A model generated the notes under the pieces. The model was not told the DNA's origin and did not search any database. It was given only the letters and a program-made list of their open reading frames with translations. 36,943 bases of DNA from Candidatus Pacearchaeota archaeon (GTDB lineage: Archaea > Nanobdellota > Nanobdellia > Pacearchaeales > GW2011-AR1): positions 1-36,943 of the forward strand of contig JACOYL010000002.1 of assembly GCA_016181895.1 (NCBI GenBank), read 5' to 3'. The position numbers and the translations under genes are program-made. Positions 15,530 to 23,830 of the stretch are shown one piece after another; the first letter of the stretch is position 1, and the number at the start of each line of letters is the position of its first letter.

Positions 15530-16883
15530 GGAATATTATTTAAAACCTAAAAAAATAGTATTTTTTGGATTGGGTGCAGTTGCATCTGTAATGGCAACTT
15601 CCCTCTATGAACTTTTTCAGCGCGAGGGTGTGGAACAAATCAGATTTGTATTTATAATTCGTGATCCAAGAAAAGCGAAGCAGTATTTATACAAGGCTCC
15701 TCAAATACTTAAAGTAAGTCAGTTTAAAAAGGTAAAAGATTTTGAATTGATATTTCGGAACAACGGAGAAGATAACATTCAATTAAAAGATGCAGATATT
15801 CTTATAAATGCTTCATCACCAGAATTCAATGAACCGATATTAAAACTCGCGGTTAAGTTAAAATCATGTTATTGTGATTTGGCGTCTGATATTAGTAATA
15901 TACATTCTCTGAAAGCCGCGAAGTTTCCACAACAGAACTTTCATGAAAAACTTGATAAGGTGGGGGTATTCGGACTTATCAATATAGGAGCCTCTCCGGG
16001 CATGACTAATTTCCTCGTTGGCGAGAAAATTATGGACATACGACAATCAAAAAGTTTGATAAAAATTAAGGCCATAAATTTATATCTTTTAGAACAAATA
16101 GACACCGATCAAATTGTATTCTCTTGGGCGCCCACAATTGCGTTGGATGAATTGGAAGAAAAACCCCAATATCTTAAAGATGGGAAACTGATTACTGCAG
16201 AACCATTTAGTAACTCTCAAACATATAAATTTCCCCATTTTCAAAGAGAGGTAGCAGAATATCCTATTTTTCAAGAGGAACTTTTATCGTTCCATGATAG
16301 TTTTCCTGAAATAAAATCTTTGAAAATATTAAGTGGCGGCAGTGAAGACGAATTAATAAAAAATTTGTTTCAATTAAATTTGTTATCAAAGAAGAACATA
16401 GAATGCACAAAAAAAAATATGTCAGTAGAACAAATTGTGCGCGCTGTATTTCCAGGGATGAAAACTCCAAAAAAGATTGAAGAGTTACAAAAAAAAGGAG
16501 TAATTAAATATGCACAATTTACAGCGATGATTGAAGTCGTCTTGGAAATGAAAAATAATAAAGGAAAAACTACATGGATAACAGAAACCAGTGGATTAAG
16601 TTTTAATAGATATTTAGAACTTTTAAGAACCCCTTATAGTGGTTCCACGTATATCTCTTATCCTACAGGAATAAGCGCAGCCATATTATTATTTTATACA
16701 TATCATATGTGGAAGAAAAATAAACAAAAGTTCAGCGGTATTTTAAAAGCAGAAGAACTACCAGCAAAAATTGGAAGTGAAATTGTTAATAAAATTAAGT
16801 TAGAAATGTCTTCTCATATGATTGATTTTGTTTCTCATACCCACTCCTTATTACAAAAGAGAAAAGACTATGAAAAAATATGA
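15522..16883 (+). CDS. Saccharopine-dehydrogenase-like NAD(P)-binding protein
   Basis: A 453-residue protein. The N-terminal Rossmann part has FFGLGAVASVMA (14-25). GASPGMTNFLV, a WAPT-like segment and a LKDGKL turn later are typical of the saccharopine dehydrogenase/homospermidine synthase superfamily, which forms or cleaves imine-linked amino acid conjugates. The substrate is not readable. It overlaps the regulator before it by 8 nt and merA after it by 14 nt, so it is firmly part of the mercury operon, an unusual setting. A reductively made thiol or amine metallophore is one speculation. Confidence 0.8.
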   Translation: MAKEYYLKPKKIVFFGLGAVASVMATSLYELFQREGVEQIRFVFIIRDPRKAKQYLYKAPQILKVSQFKKVKDFELIFRNNGEDNIQLKDADILINASSPEFNEPILKLAVKLKSCYCDLASDISNIHSLKAAKFPQQNFHEKLDKVGVFGLINIGASPGMTNFLVGEKIMDIRQSKSLIKIKAINLYLLEQIDTDQIVFSWAPTIALDELEEKPQYLKDGKLITAEPFSNSQTYKFPHFQREVAEYPIFQEELLSFHDSFPEIKSLKILSGGSEDELIKNLFQLNLLSKKNIECTKKNMSVEQIVRAVFPGMKTPKKIEELQKKGVIKYAQFTAMIEVVLEMKNNKGKTTWITETSGLSFNRYLELLRTPYSGSTYISYPTGISAAILLFYTYHMWKKNKQKFSGILKAEELPAKIGSEIVNKIKLEMSSHMIDFVSHTHSLLQKRKDYEKI

Positions 16884-18276
16884 TTTAATCATTATCGGCG
16901 GGGGAGCCGGAGCTTTTGCGGCGGCAAACACGGCAAACAAACTGAAAAAGAAAACGCTTCTTATAAATTATAAAAAAATTTTGCCCCTTGGTGGAACGTG
17001 TGTGAATGTTGGATGTATACCAAGTAAAATAATGCTTCATCAAGGAGAGGAATTTTATTATCCGTCAAGAAGTCAATTCAAGGCAATCAAACTTCAAGGC
17101 AAAGCAGATTTTATAGAAGCGCTAAAAGAAACTCATGAAATGGTAAAAGAATTCAGAAGTAAAAATTACGAGAAAGTTATTGAAAAGCAAGAGCATGTTG
17201 ATTTTAAAGAAGGGTTGGCCTCTTTTGTAGATTCGCATACTGTAAAATTAGGCAAGGACATGTTTAAAGGAAAACATTTTCTCATAGCAACTGGCGCATC
17301 AACATTTGTTCCATCAATTAAAGGAATTGACAAAATAGATTTTATAACCAATGTTAACATTTTCAACTTAAAGAAAAAACCGAAATCGGTAATTATAACT
17401 GGCGGCGGTCCTCTTGGCATGGAATTTTCCCAGATTTTCCATCACTTCGGAATTAAGGTTACAGTTCTCCAACGTTCAGAAAGAGTCATTCCAAAATTTG
17501 ATTCAATGCTTGGAGAAGAATTGCGAAAAAGTCTGGAAGAAGAAGGGATTACAATTTATACAAAAGCGGATTCAAAAGAAGTAAAGAAAACAAAAGAGGG
17601 AATTAAATTAATAGTTGATATTGATGAAAAAAAGAAAATCTTAAAAGCAGAAAAATTGATGCTGGCTACTGGACTGCAACCGCACACAAAATTCCTTGAA
17701 ACAGAAAAAGCTAAAATTTCTCTTGATGGAAAAGGGTTTGTTAAAATAAATGAATATATGCAAACCTCTCAAAAGCACATTTACGCAGCCGGTGATGTTA
17801 CTGGATTGATGCCTCTTGAAACAATAGCAGCAAAACAAGGCAATTTCGCTGTTCTTAATATGTTTGAAAAGACAAAAAAGAAAATAAACTATGGTGAAAT
17901 TCCTTCGGCAGTTTTTACCTCTCCAGAAGTTGCGGCGGTAGGAATTACAGAAGAAGAATTTATGAAAAAATACAACATTTGTTTGTGTAAAACAGTAAAA
18001 CTTGACCATGTAGAAAAAGCATTGGCAATTAAAGACACGCGCGGGTTTATTAGAATGGTTCTTGATCCTAAAACAAAAGTCGTTATAGGCGTTCATATTA
18101 TTGGACCAATGGCTGCCGATATAATAACAACTGCAACTTATGCAATTAAGAACAAAATGACTATCTATGATATAAGAGATACAGTTCATGTTTTCCCAAC
18201 ATTAAACGAGATGATTAAGAAAGTAGCGCAAAGTTTTGACCAAGATTTAGATGAAATGGCGTGCTGTGTGGAGTGA
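16870..18276 (+). CDS. merA: Mercuric reductase (MerA type)
   Basis: A 468-residue FAD/NAD(P)H disulfide oxidoreductase that reduces Hg(II) to Hg(0) in the cytoplasm. The FAD motif is IIGGGAGAFAAAN (8-20), and the redox pair is in GGTCVNVGCIPSK (Cys44 and Cys49). The NAD(P) motif is ITGGGPLGMEF and the second FAD motif is IYAAGDVTG. The protein ends in vicinal Cys465-Cys466 (MACCVE), the diagnostic MerA tail that hands Hg(II) to the active site. The N-terminal HMA domain of many bacterial MerA proteins is missing. The start is the ATG at 16870; it overlaps the previous gene. Confidence 0.93.
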   Translation: MKKYDLIIIGGGAGAFAAANTANKLKKKTLLINYKKILPLGGTCVNVGCIPSKIMLHQGEEFYYPSRSQFKAIKLQGKADFIEALKETHEMVKEFRSKNYEKVIEKQEHVDFKEGLASFVDSHTVKLGKDMFKGKHFLIATGASTFVPSIKGIDKIDFITNVNIFNLKKKPKSVIITGGGPLGMEFSQIFHHFGIKVTVLQRSERVIPKFDSMLGEELRKSLEEEGITIYTKADSKEVKKTKEGIKLIVDIDEKKKILKAEKLMLATGLQPHTKFLETEKAKISLDGKGFVKINEYMQTSQKHIYAAGDVTGLMPLETIAAKQGNFAVLNMFEKTKKKINYGEIPSAVFTSPEVAAVGITEEEFMKKYNICLCKTVKLDHVEKALAIKDTRGFIRMVLDPKTKVVIGVHIIGPMAADIITTATYAIKNKMTIYDIRDTVHVFPTLNEMIKKVAQSFDQDLDEMACCVE

Positions 18277-18384
18277 AATTTTGCCTTTATGAACGTTAAT
18301 TCCTGTAAATTTGCGGGATTTGGGCTGTTTTTTGGCTTATGTTCACACCATAAAAGTTATATATATTTTTTTCTTGTATAAATT

Positions 18385-18981
18385 GTGAAAATAAAAAAAG
18401 AGATTAAAGAATTATTTTCTGTTTGGAAAGATGTTTTCAGCAATTGGAAATATCTGATTTTGGGAGCGATTATTTTATTTTTGTTTTATTCTGTTAATGT
18501 CGGAATAGCAAATTTTTCAATTCTTCTGTATTATGTTAATAAATCAGGTCTTGCTGAAGGGATTAATTTTTTCTTTAATTTGTTCCTTGGTTTTAGGAAT
18601 ACAATTCCTTTGTCTTCTTTTGTCAGTTTGATTGTTTTGGGAGGACTTTTTGGAATGCTGTTCAGTTTGATTGCATACAAAACAGTCATGATAAAAAATG
18701 TTGCAGGAGGCATTGGAGCATTTGGAACTGCCGGAATTTTCCTCGGAATTCTTGCTCCGGGATGCGCCGCCTGCGGCATCGGTTTGCTTTCACTTTTTGG
18801 AATCAGCGCCGTTGCATTAACATTTCTGCCTTTTAACGGATTGGAATTGTCTTTTTTGGCAATGGGAATTTTGGGATTCTCTGTTTTCAAGATAACAAGA
18901 GACATAAACAAAGGAATAGTATGCGAAATTAACGCTCCGTTACGGAAAAATGAAAAATTGAAAGGAGGTAAAATAAGATGA
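18385..18981 (+). CDS. Polytopic membrane protein with intramembrane GCAACG motif
   Basis: A 198-residue protein with about five membrane helices. The fourth carries APGCAACG (Cys127, Cys130), followed by LLSLFGISA and LPFNGLEL. The same pattern, CxxC then GLFGI, LPF and GxE, is found in the protein at 23160, so the two are paralogues. Such intramembrane dithiols recall MerT/MerC-type mercury carriers and thiol-redox relays. A GTG start at 18385 is supported by TTATATATATT about 25 nt upstream. The stop overlaps the following DsbA-like gene by 4 nt, making that protein its likely partner. Confidence 0.75.
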   Translation: MKIKKEIKELFSVWKDVFSNWKYLILGAIILFLFYSVNVGIANFSILLYYVNKSGLAEGINFFFNLFLGFRNTIPLSSFVSLIVLGGLFGMLFSLIAYKTVMIKNVAGGIGAFGTAGIFLGILAPGCAACGIGLLSLFGISAVALTFLPFNGLELSFLAMGILGFSVFKITRDINKGIVCEINAPLRKNEKLKGGKIR

Positions 18982-19733
18982 GCGAAGAAAGAACAATAAC
19001 AATAAAGAAACAGGATTTGTGGAAATATTCAACTTTTCTGCTGATTGCCATCGTGGTTATCGGAGGATTTTTTGTCTTTACGGGAAATAATTTTCCTGCA
19101 AACACAGGGAATAATGTTGTTGCGCAACAACCAGATACGCAACCTTCTATTGTAAAGGCAAGTGTTGATGACGACCCTGCTCTTGGAAACGAAAATGCAC
19201 CTATTACGATAATTGAATTCAGTGATTATCAGTGTCCCTTTTGCAGAAAGTTCTGGACAGAAACTCTGCCATCAATTCAAAAAGAGTATATTGACACTGG
19301 AAAAGTTAAGTTTGTTTACAGAGACTTTCCATTAATAAGTTTGCATCCAATGGCAACGCCTGCTGCGGAAGCTGCTGAATGCGTACGTGATTCCGGAGGG
19401 GATGAAGCATATTTTAAAATGCATGATAAAATCTTCCAGGAACAAAATGTTCTTGACGGAGGAGATGCAAATAGCGGTCCTGTAAAAAGCACAGTCACTT
19501 TTACAAATAACGACCTAAAAAGTTGGGCAAAAGATATTGGCTATAACATTGACTCTTGTTTGGACTCCGGGAAATTCAAAAGCGAGGTGCAAAAAGATTT
19601 AAATGATGCCACAAATTCAGGGGGACAGGGAACGCCTTATTTCATTATAATGAAATCAGGAGACAAAGAAGGAATTCCTCTTTCAGGAGCATATCCTTTC
19701 AGCACCTTCCAGCAAATACTGGACGGAATATAA
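18978..19733 (+). CDS. Membrane-anchored DsbA-like thiol oxidoreductase
   Basis: A 251-residue protein with one N-terminal membrane helix (17-35), a linker, and a thioredoxin-fold domain of the DsbA/BdbD type outside the membrane. The active site is CPFC (Cys86, Cys89), and the cis-proline loop is GTPYF. Two further Cys (AECVRD and IDSCLD) lie in the helical insert. It probably oxidises or reduces disulfides in envelope proteins. A perfect AGGAGGT site lies 9 nt before the ATG, inside the end of the preceding gene. A close paralogue is cut by the right edge of the window. Confidence 0.92.
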   Translation: MSEERTITIKKQDLWKYSTFLLIAIVVIGGFFVFTGNNFPANTGNNVVAQQPDTQPSIVKASVDDDPALGNENAPITIIEFSDYQCPFCRKFWTETLPSIQKEYIDTGKVKFVYRDFPLISLHPMATPAAEAAECVRDSGGDEAYFKMHDKIFQEQNVLDGGDANSGPVKSTVTFTNNDLKSWAKDIGYNIDSCLDSGKFKSEVQKDLNDATNSGGQGTPYFIIMKSGDKEGIPLSGAYPFSTFQQILDGI

Positions 19734-19796
19734 ATAAAATAATTATTTTTTATTATTTTTAAATTTTAAATAAGAAAAAATTAAGAAAACAGAAAA

Positions 19797-20390
19797 ATGA
19801 AAAACGAAATTAAAATAAAAAAGAAAATAATTTATTTAGCATTAGTAGGTTTATTTTTCCTTGGATTTCTCTTATACATTATCATAGATAATTCAGTTTT
19901 GAAAGAAAATTTAGGGCCAAATTCTCTTGAAGCAAAATTTGAGATGCTAAAAACATCAGGGACAAATGCCTGTGGAGGAGGAGAGAGTTATGTAAGCCAA
20001 CTTTCTGCTGACGGAACAAGAATACGGGGCTCATGCTGTTCAACAATGGACTTCCATAGTTATAAAGAACAAATTGAGGGACTGAAAAAGTATAAGAAAT
20101 ACAAGATAATTCCTGAAGACCCGTATGATGTGTCAGCAAAGTGGGCGGAAGAGATGATAGAATATTCAAAAGAAACACAACTTAGTTCAGGACAGCAAGA
20201 TTTATACAATGAAGCAATGGAAATGTCAATGGAAGGCGGACCTTGCTGCTGTAAATGTTGGCATTGGTATGCTTATGAGGGGTTAGCAAAAAATTTAATC
20301 ATTAATGAAAATTTTTCCGCTGAACAAATAGCGGAAGTTTGGGATTTGTCTGATGCTTGCGGAGGGGATCATCATAATCATGAAACATAA
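19797..20390 (+). CDS. Membrane-anchored Cys-rich protein with CCCKCW motif
   Basis: A 197-residue protein with one N-terminal membrane helix (10-30). The outer domain has eight Cys: Cys59, the pair 80-81, the cluster 150-152 and 154 (GGPCCCKCWHW), and Cys188, plus a His tail (DHHNH). I recall similar conserved hypothetical proteins in bacteria with the same CCCKCW block, but no assigned function. The cluster strongly suggests soft-metal or thiolate binding outside the membrane. It begins a two-gene unit with 20393 and has a TATA-like TTTTAAATAAG about 25-34 nt upstream. Confidence 0.8.
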   Translation: MKNEIKIKKKIIYLALVGLFFLGFLLYIIIDNSVLKENLGPNSLEAKFEMLKTSGTNACGGGESYVSQLSADGTRIRGSCCSTMDFHSYKEQIEGLKKYKKYKIIPEDPYDVSAKWAEEMIEYSKETQLSSGQQDLYNEAMEMSMEGGPCCCKCWHWYAYEGLAKNLIINENFSAEQIAEVWDLSDACGGDHHNHET

Positions 20391-20392
20391 AA

Positions 20393-21004
20393 ATGGAAGA
20401 AACAAGAATTAAATGCAGTGAATGTGAAAGAGATTTTGGAAATGAAGATGCATTAAAGATGCACAATGCTGCAAAACATTCTTCCCGTCTAAAAAAAGAA
20501 AAAACAACAATCAATTACAAAAAAATTAGAAATTGGACAATTCTTGCCGTGATTTTAGCAGTCACTTTTTACGGAATTTTTTGGACCGCTGGGAATATGA
20601 ATGGAAATTCCGTTGTGAATGAAGATGAATTGGATTTCTCGGCTCCAAGAGGAGCAATACATTGGCACCCGACCCTGACAATAAAAATAGATGATAAAAT
20701 ACAGAACATTCCTCCAAATATTGGAATCACTAACACAGTACATTTCCCAATTCATACTCATAACGAAGATGCTAATGCTGGTGTAATACACATGGAAAAT
20801 GACCGACCGACTAAAAAAACAGTCACACTTGGATATTTCTTTGAAGTGTGGGAAAAAACTTTCAACAAAAACTGCATTTTTGATTATTGCACAGATTCTG
20901 GAAAATTAAAAATGTATGTAAATGGCGAAGAAAATTTTGATTTCCAGAATTATTTTATGCAGGATGGAGATAATATTATAGTAGAATATAATCATTTTGA
21001 ATAA
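20393..21004 (+). CDS. C2H2 zinc finger, membrane helix and His-rich envelope domain
   Basis: A 203-residue protein with an unusual order: a cytoplasmic C2H2 finger (Cys8, Cys11, His24, His29, with Phe15 and Leu21 at the consensus positions), a membrane helix (about 47-66), then an outer domain with AIHWHP, PIHTHN and VIHME. The His pairs are likely metal ligands. I recall similar outer domains in bacterial and archaeal hypotheticals, but the finger is extra. It starts 2 nt after the CCCKCW gene, so the two are co-translated. The function is unknown; coupling outer metal binding to an inner DNA or protein contact is speculation. Confidence 0.78.
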   Translation: MEETRIKCSECERDFGNEDALKMHNAAKHSSRLKKEKTTINYKKIRNWTILAVILAVTFYGIFWTAGNMNGNSVVNEDELDFSAPRGAIHWHPTLTIKIDDKIQNIPPNIGITNTVHFPIHTHNEDANAGVIHMENDRPTKKTVTLGYFFEVWEKTFNKNCIFDYCTDSGKLKMYVNGEENFDFQNYFMQDGDNIIVEYNHFE

Positions 21005-21069
21005 TTTGTAAATTTGATTGTAACCAGTTTCACAAAATAATTTATAAACTCAACCAAACAAAAACTCTT

Positions 21070-21744
21070 ATGTCATTCAGGAAATTCATGAAATATTCAA
21101 GCGAAGAAGAAAACCTAGTGAAAACAATTTTGATTTCCCTTTTGACTTCATTCACGCTTTTGGCTTTTCTGTATTTCTTCAAACTAAAATATATTGAAAA
21201 TTTCATTCCAAAGTACGGCTTTTTTTTGTTTTTTGCAATCCTAAGTTATTCTTTGATTTTGCCGTCTGTAAAACATGTCAGGATTTACAAGGAATTTGCA
21301 TGCATGTCTGGAATGATGATAGGCATGACAATCGGAATGATTTCAGGCTTTCTTCCAGGACTTTTCTTGGCTTCTACAAACGGAATGTTTGTAGGCAGTG
21401 TTTTTGGAATGTCTGTTGGTATTTTTTTTGGAATCTGGAATGGAAAATGCTGCGGCATCATGGGAGTTATGGAAGGAATCATGGCCGGTTTCATGGGCGG
21501 ACTCATGGGTTCTATGACTTCTTTGATGATGTTCAATGATAATTTAAAAGGAATAGTTGTAATATCTTTTTTTATTTCAGCGATAACTTTATTTGGGTTA
21601 AATTATATGGTTTACAATGAAACGCGCGAAATCAAAGATAAAAACAAAGAAGGGGATTTTTTCACGATGTTCTGGAGCCTGCTTTTAACAGCATTGACGG
21701 TTTTCATAATGGTTTTCGGGCCAAGGAGCGTCTTGTTCCAATGA
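21070..21744 (+). CDS. Gly/Met-rich polytopic membrane protein
   Basis: A 224-residue protein with about six hydrophobic segments. Residues 75-155 repeat GMxxGMxxG-type helix-packing motifs, with many Met and a Cys pair (GKCCGIMG). Met-rich helices often line Cu(I) or Ag(I) paths. ATTTATAAACT lies about 25 nt upstream of the ATG, so it probably starts the transcription unit that continues through copA. The family is not recognised. Confidence 0.7.
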   Translation: MSFRKFMKYSSEEENLVKTILISLLTSFTLLAFLYFFKLKYIENFIPKYGFFLFFAILSYSLILPSVKHVRIYKEFACMSGMMIGMTIGMISGFLPGLFLASTNGMFVGSVFGMSVGIFFGIWNGKCCGIMGVMEGIMAGFMGGLMGSMTSLMMFNDNLKGIVVISFFISAITLFGLNYMVYNETREIKDKNKEGDFFTMFWSLLLTALTVFIMVFGPRSVLFQ

Positions 21745-21795
21745 GCGATGTTACACGCAACAAGCCACGCATTGTCCCCGATAAAAAATAATAAA

Positions 21796-22182
21796 ATGAA
21801 AATAAAAAAAACAACTTTGTACTTAGTATTAATAATAATCTTAGTAACAATGATGGGATTTTTTTTGTTGGGAAATGAAAACATTAAACAAGACAATGTA
21901 ACGCCAAACACAATTGATGGAGAGTTCCAAAAAGTTGTTCTTAGTATGAAAAATTTAAATTATTATCCTAATACAATAAAGGTAAAGGCGAACCAACCAG
22001 TTGAAATAACTTTAGATGACAGTGTTAGGGGTTGCCTGAGATCTTTTTATGTTAAAGATTTCGGGGTAAACAAATATTCAAGAACATCAAATGATAAAAT
22101 AACTTTCACACCAAATAAAAAAGGAACTTTCCGTTTCGCTTGTTCAATGGGAATGGGAACGGGAACGTTGGTGGTGGAATGA
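21796..22182 (+). CDS. Membrane-anchored cupredoxin-like protein with Cys/Met ligands
   Basis: A 128-residue protein with an N-terminal membrane helix (8-25) and a cupredoxin-like beta domain. Residues GCLRSFYVKDFG (79-90) and FRFACSMGMGTGTLVVE (112-128) match the type in which Cys80, Cys116, Met118 and Met120 replace the usual His-rich copper site. A Cu(I)-binding envelope protein is likely. The ATG at 21796 is preferred because the frame upstream lacks homology. The stop overlaps the next start (ATGA). Confidence 0.8.
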   Translation: MKIKKTTLYLVLIIILVTMMGFFLLGNENIKQDNVTPNTIDGEFQKVVLSMKNLNYYPNTIKVKANQPVEITLDDSVRGCLRSFYVKDFGVNKYSRTSNDKITFTPNKKGTFRFACSMGMGTGTLVVE

Positions 22183-22682
22183 AAAAAGAAAAATTATTGC
22201 TGGTTGGTTTTATAGGAATGCTTGTTTTTGTTAATTTGGTTAGCGCGCATTGTGGTAATGAAACAATCTGCACGGAAAGTTTTTCCGAAGCTGAAGACAT
22301 AATCACACAGAAAGTCTCCTGCAACGACTTAACTGAAAGTCAATTGGAAATACTTGGCGACTATTATATGGAACAGATGCATCCAGGAGAATTGCATGAA
22401 ATCATGGACGAAAGAATGGGTGGTGAAGGAAGTGAAACTTTAAGGCAAATTCACGTCAATATGGGATTGGCTTTTTATTGTGGAGAACATGATGAATTTT
22501 CTGTGAATATGATGAACACGATGATGGGGCGAACAGGTTATGGTTATGGGATGATGTCTAGTTATTATGATTACAAGACAAATTATTTTGCATGGGTTTT
22601 TAATATTCTTTTGATTATTGGTTTGGTTTTATTGATAGTGTGGCTTTGGAATCAAATTCAAAATTCAGGGAGAAGAAAATGA
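22179..22682 (+). CDS. Secreted/membrane protein with Cys, His and Met clusters
   Basis: A 167-residue protein: a signal peptide or helix (1-23, ending VSAHC), an outer region with Cys25, Cys31, Cys48 and Cys101, and many Met and His (YYMEQMHPGELHEIM, MMNTMMGR). A C-terminal membrane helix (about 138-157) ends in LLIVWLWNQIQNSGRRK. The last segment is closely similar to the end of the next protein (22713). The ATG at 22179 overlaps the cupredoxin stop. It is probably a metal-binding envelope protein; the family is not recognised. Confidence 0.72.
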   Translation: MKKEKLLLVGFIGMLVFVNLVSAHCGNETICTESFSEAEDIITQKVSCNDLTESQLEILGDYYMEQMHPGELHEIMDERMGGEGSETLRQIHVNMGLAFYCGEHDEFSVNMMNTMMGRTGYGYGMMSSYYDYKTNYFAWVFNILLIIGLVLLIVWLWNQIQNSGRRK

Positions 22683-22712
22683 AAATAAATTTTATGGGGG
22701 TAAAAAGAAAAA

Positions 22713-22943
22713 ATGAAAAATAATGAAACATCCATGTGGATTTTAATCGCGATAATTATAGTTTTGTTTTTCTCCGGTTTTGGCATGATGGGTTTTGGAG
22801 GAAGCATGATGGGCTGGATGTTTGGCTATAACTACGGATTTATGTCTTTCTTCGGATGGGCGTACATGGTATTGATAACTGTCACTTTAGTTTTGCTGAT
22901 AGTTTGGCTGATTAAACAAATTCAAAATCCAAGGAGAAAGTAA
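22713..22943 (+). CDS. Small Met-rich two-helix membrane protein
   Basis: A 76-residue protein of two membrane helices (8-28 and 48-67) joined by a Met/Gly/Phe-rich segment (GFGMMGFGGSMMGWMFG). Its C-terminus (LLIVWLIKQIQNPRRK) matches that of the preceding protein, which points to a shared module or a local duplication. Lying between a cupredoxin and a Cu-ATPase, it may bind or pass Cu(I). Confidence 0.72.
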   Translation: MKNNETSMWILIAIIIVLFFSGFGMMGFGGSMMGWMFGYNYGFMSFFGWAYMVLITVTLVLLIVWLIKQIQNPRRK

Positions 22944-22995
22944 TGGTAAAAGTAAACCAAAGATTTTCATTCATTCGCCACAGGAGAAGTGTCAA

Positions 22996-23163
22996 ATGAA
23001 AGAAGAAAACGTTGAAGGAAAAATAGTCTACAAGTGCGAAAAATGCGGGTTTTATTATAAAACAAAAAACTTTGCTGAAAAATGCGAGGATTTCTGCAAA
23101 AAACACAAATCATGCAATTTGAATATAACTAAACATGCAATAAAAATTTGGAAGAAAAAATGA
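22996..23163 (+). CDS. Small cysteine-rich protein (55 aa)
   Basis: A 55-residue protein with Cys14-x2-Cys17 (YKCEKCGF), then Cys30, Cys34 and Cys40 in a helical part (EKCEDFCKKHKSCN) ending NITKHAI. I recall short proteins of this pattern beside bacterial and archaeal metal-transport genes, without an assigned function. A small zinc-ribbon or copper-binding chaperone is likely. Its stop overlaps the next start by 4 nt, so it is translationally coupled to 23160. Confidence 0.78.
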   Translation: MKEENVEGKIVYKCEKCGFYYKTKNFAEKCEDFCKKHKSCNLNITKHAIKIWKKK

Positions 23164-23615
23164 AAAAAGTTTTTGAGAAACCATACATTTACTGGATAAT
23201 TGGAATATTTATTTTTTATCTCGGATTAAATTTTGTTTTGAGTGGCTTTTATGATACATTAAAGTTGATTATTGTTTATGCAGATACAGTAAACTGGATT
23301 AAATTAGGTTTTTCAATTATCTTGACTTTGCTGATAGGTTTTCTCGTGGCTATAAATTCTGTTTATTTTTATTTAAGATATAAAGAGAGAAAGGATTATA
23401 GAAAAGCAGGAACATTTACAGGGGTTGGTGCTATTGGGGGTTTAGCAATTGGAATTTGTCCTTTGTGTATTACCGGTTTGTTTCCTTTATTATTTGGTTT
23501 GTTTGGAATAACTTTTAGCTTTGCAAGCCTTCCGTTTCAAGGAGTGGAAATTCAAGTCCTAGTTGTAATAATATTGTTAGTTAGTTTATGGATGTTAAAT
23601 AGGAGAAAAAAATGA
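23160..23615 (+). CDS. Membrane protein with intramembrane CPLC motif (paralogue of 18385)
   Basis: A 151-residue protein with four membrane helices. Helix 3 contains GICPLCITG (Cys100, Cys103), followed by LLFGLFGIT, LPFQGVEIQ and a last helix. The block matches that of the 18385 protein, so both belong to one family. The family resembles MerT/MerC-like heavy-metal carriers in having a CxxC within a helix. The ATG at 23160 overlaps the end of the 55-residue gene, and its stop overlaps the HMA gene. Confidence 0.75.
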   Translation: MKKVFEKPYIYWIIGIFIFYLGLNFVLSGFYDTLKLIIVYADTVNWIKLGFSIILTLLIGFLVAINSVYFYLRYKERKDYRKAGTFTGVGAIGGLAIGICPLCITGLFPLLFGLFGITFSFASLPFQGVEIQVLVVIILLVSLWMLNRRKK

Positions 23616-23830
23616 AAAAAATAAAATTGAAAATTGAAGGGATGCATTGTGCTAGCTGCGCAAGCAACATAGAAAAAAGCCTGAAGAAGATTTCCGGAAT
23701 AAAGGAAGCAAATGTAAGTCTGATGATGAAAAAAGGCTTTGTTGAAGTGGAAAAAGAGATTTCAGATGAAGAATTAGAAAAAGCTGTTGCAAGAACAGGA
23801 TATAAACTGACAGGAATTGAGAGAGAGTAA
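23612..23830 (+). CDS. HMA-domain copper chaperone (CopZ-like)
   Basis: A 72-residue stand-alone heavy-metal-associated domain with GMHCASC (Cys13, Cys16) and the beta-alpha-beta-beta-alpha-beta pattern. It probably delivers Cu(I) or another soft ion to the ATPase encoded next, which lacks its own HMA domain. Start and stop overlap both neighbours (4 nt and 1 nt). Confidence 0.93.
   Translation: MKKIKLKIEGMHCASCASNIEKSLKKISGIKEANVSLMMKKGFVEVEKEISDEELEKAVARTGYKLTGIERE

Noticed and set aside
22943-22999. 18-codon frame between the Met-rich protein and the 55-residue protein
   Set aside because: It overlaps both neighbours and may only carry ribosomes forward; composition alone does not support a protein.
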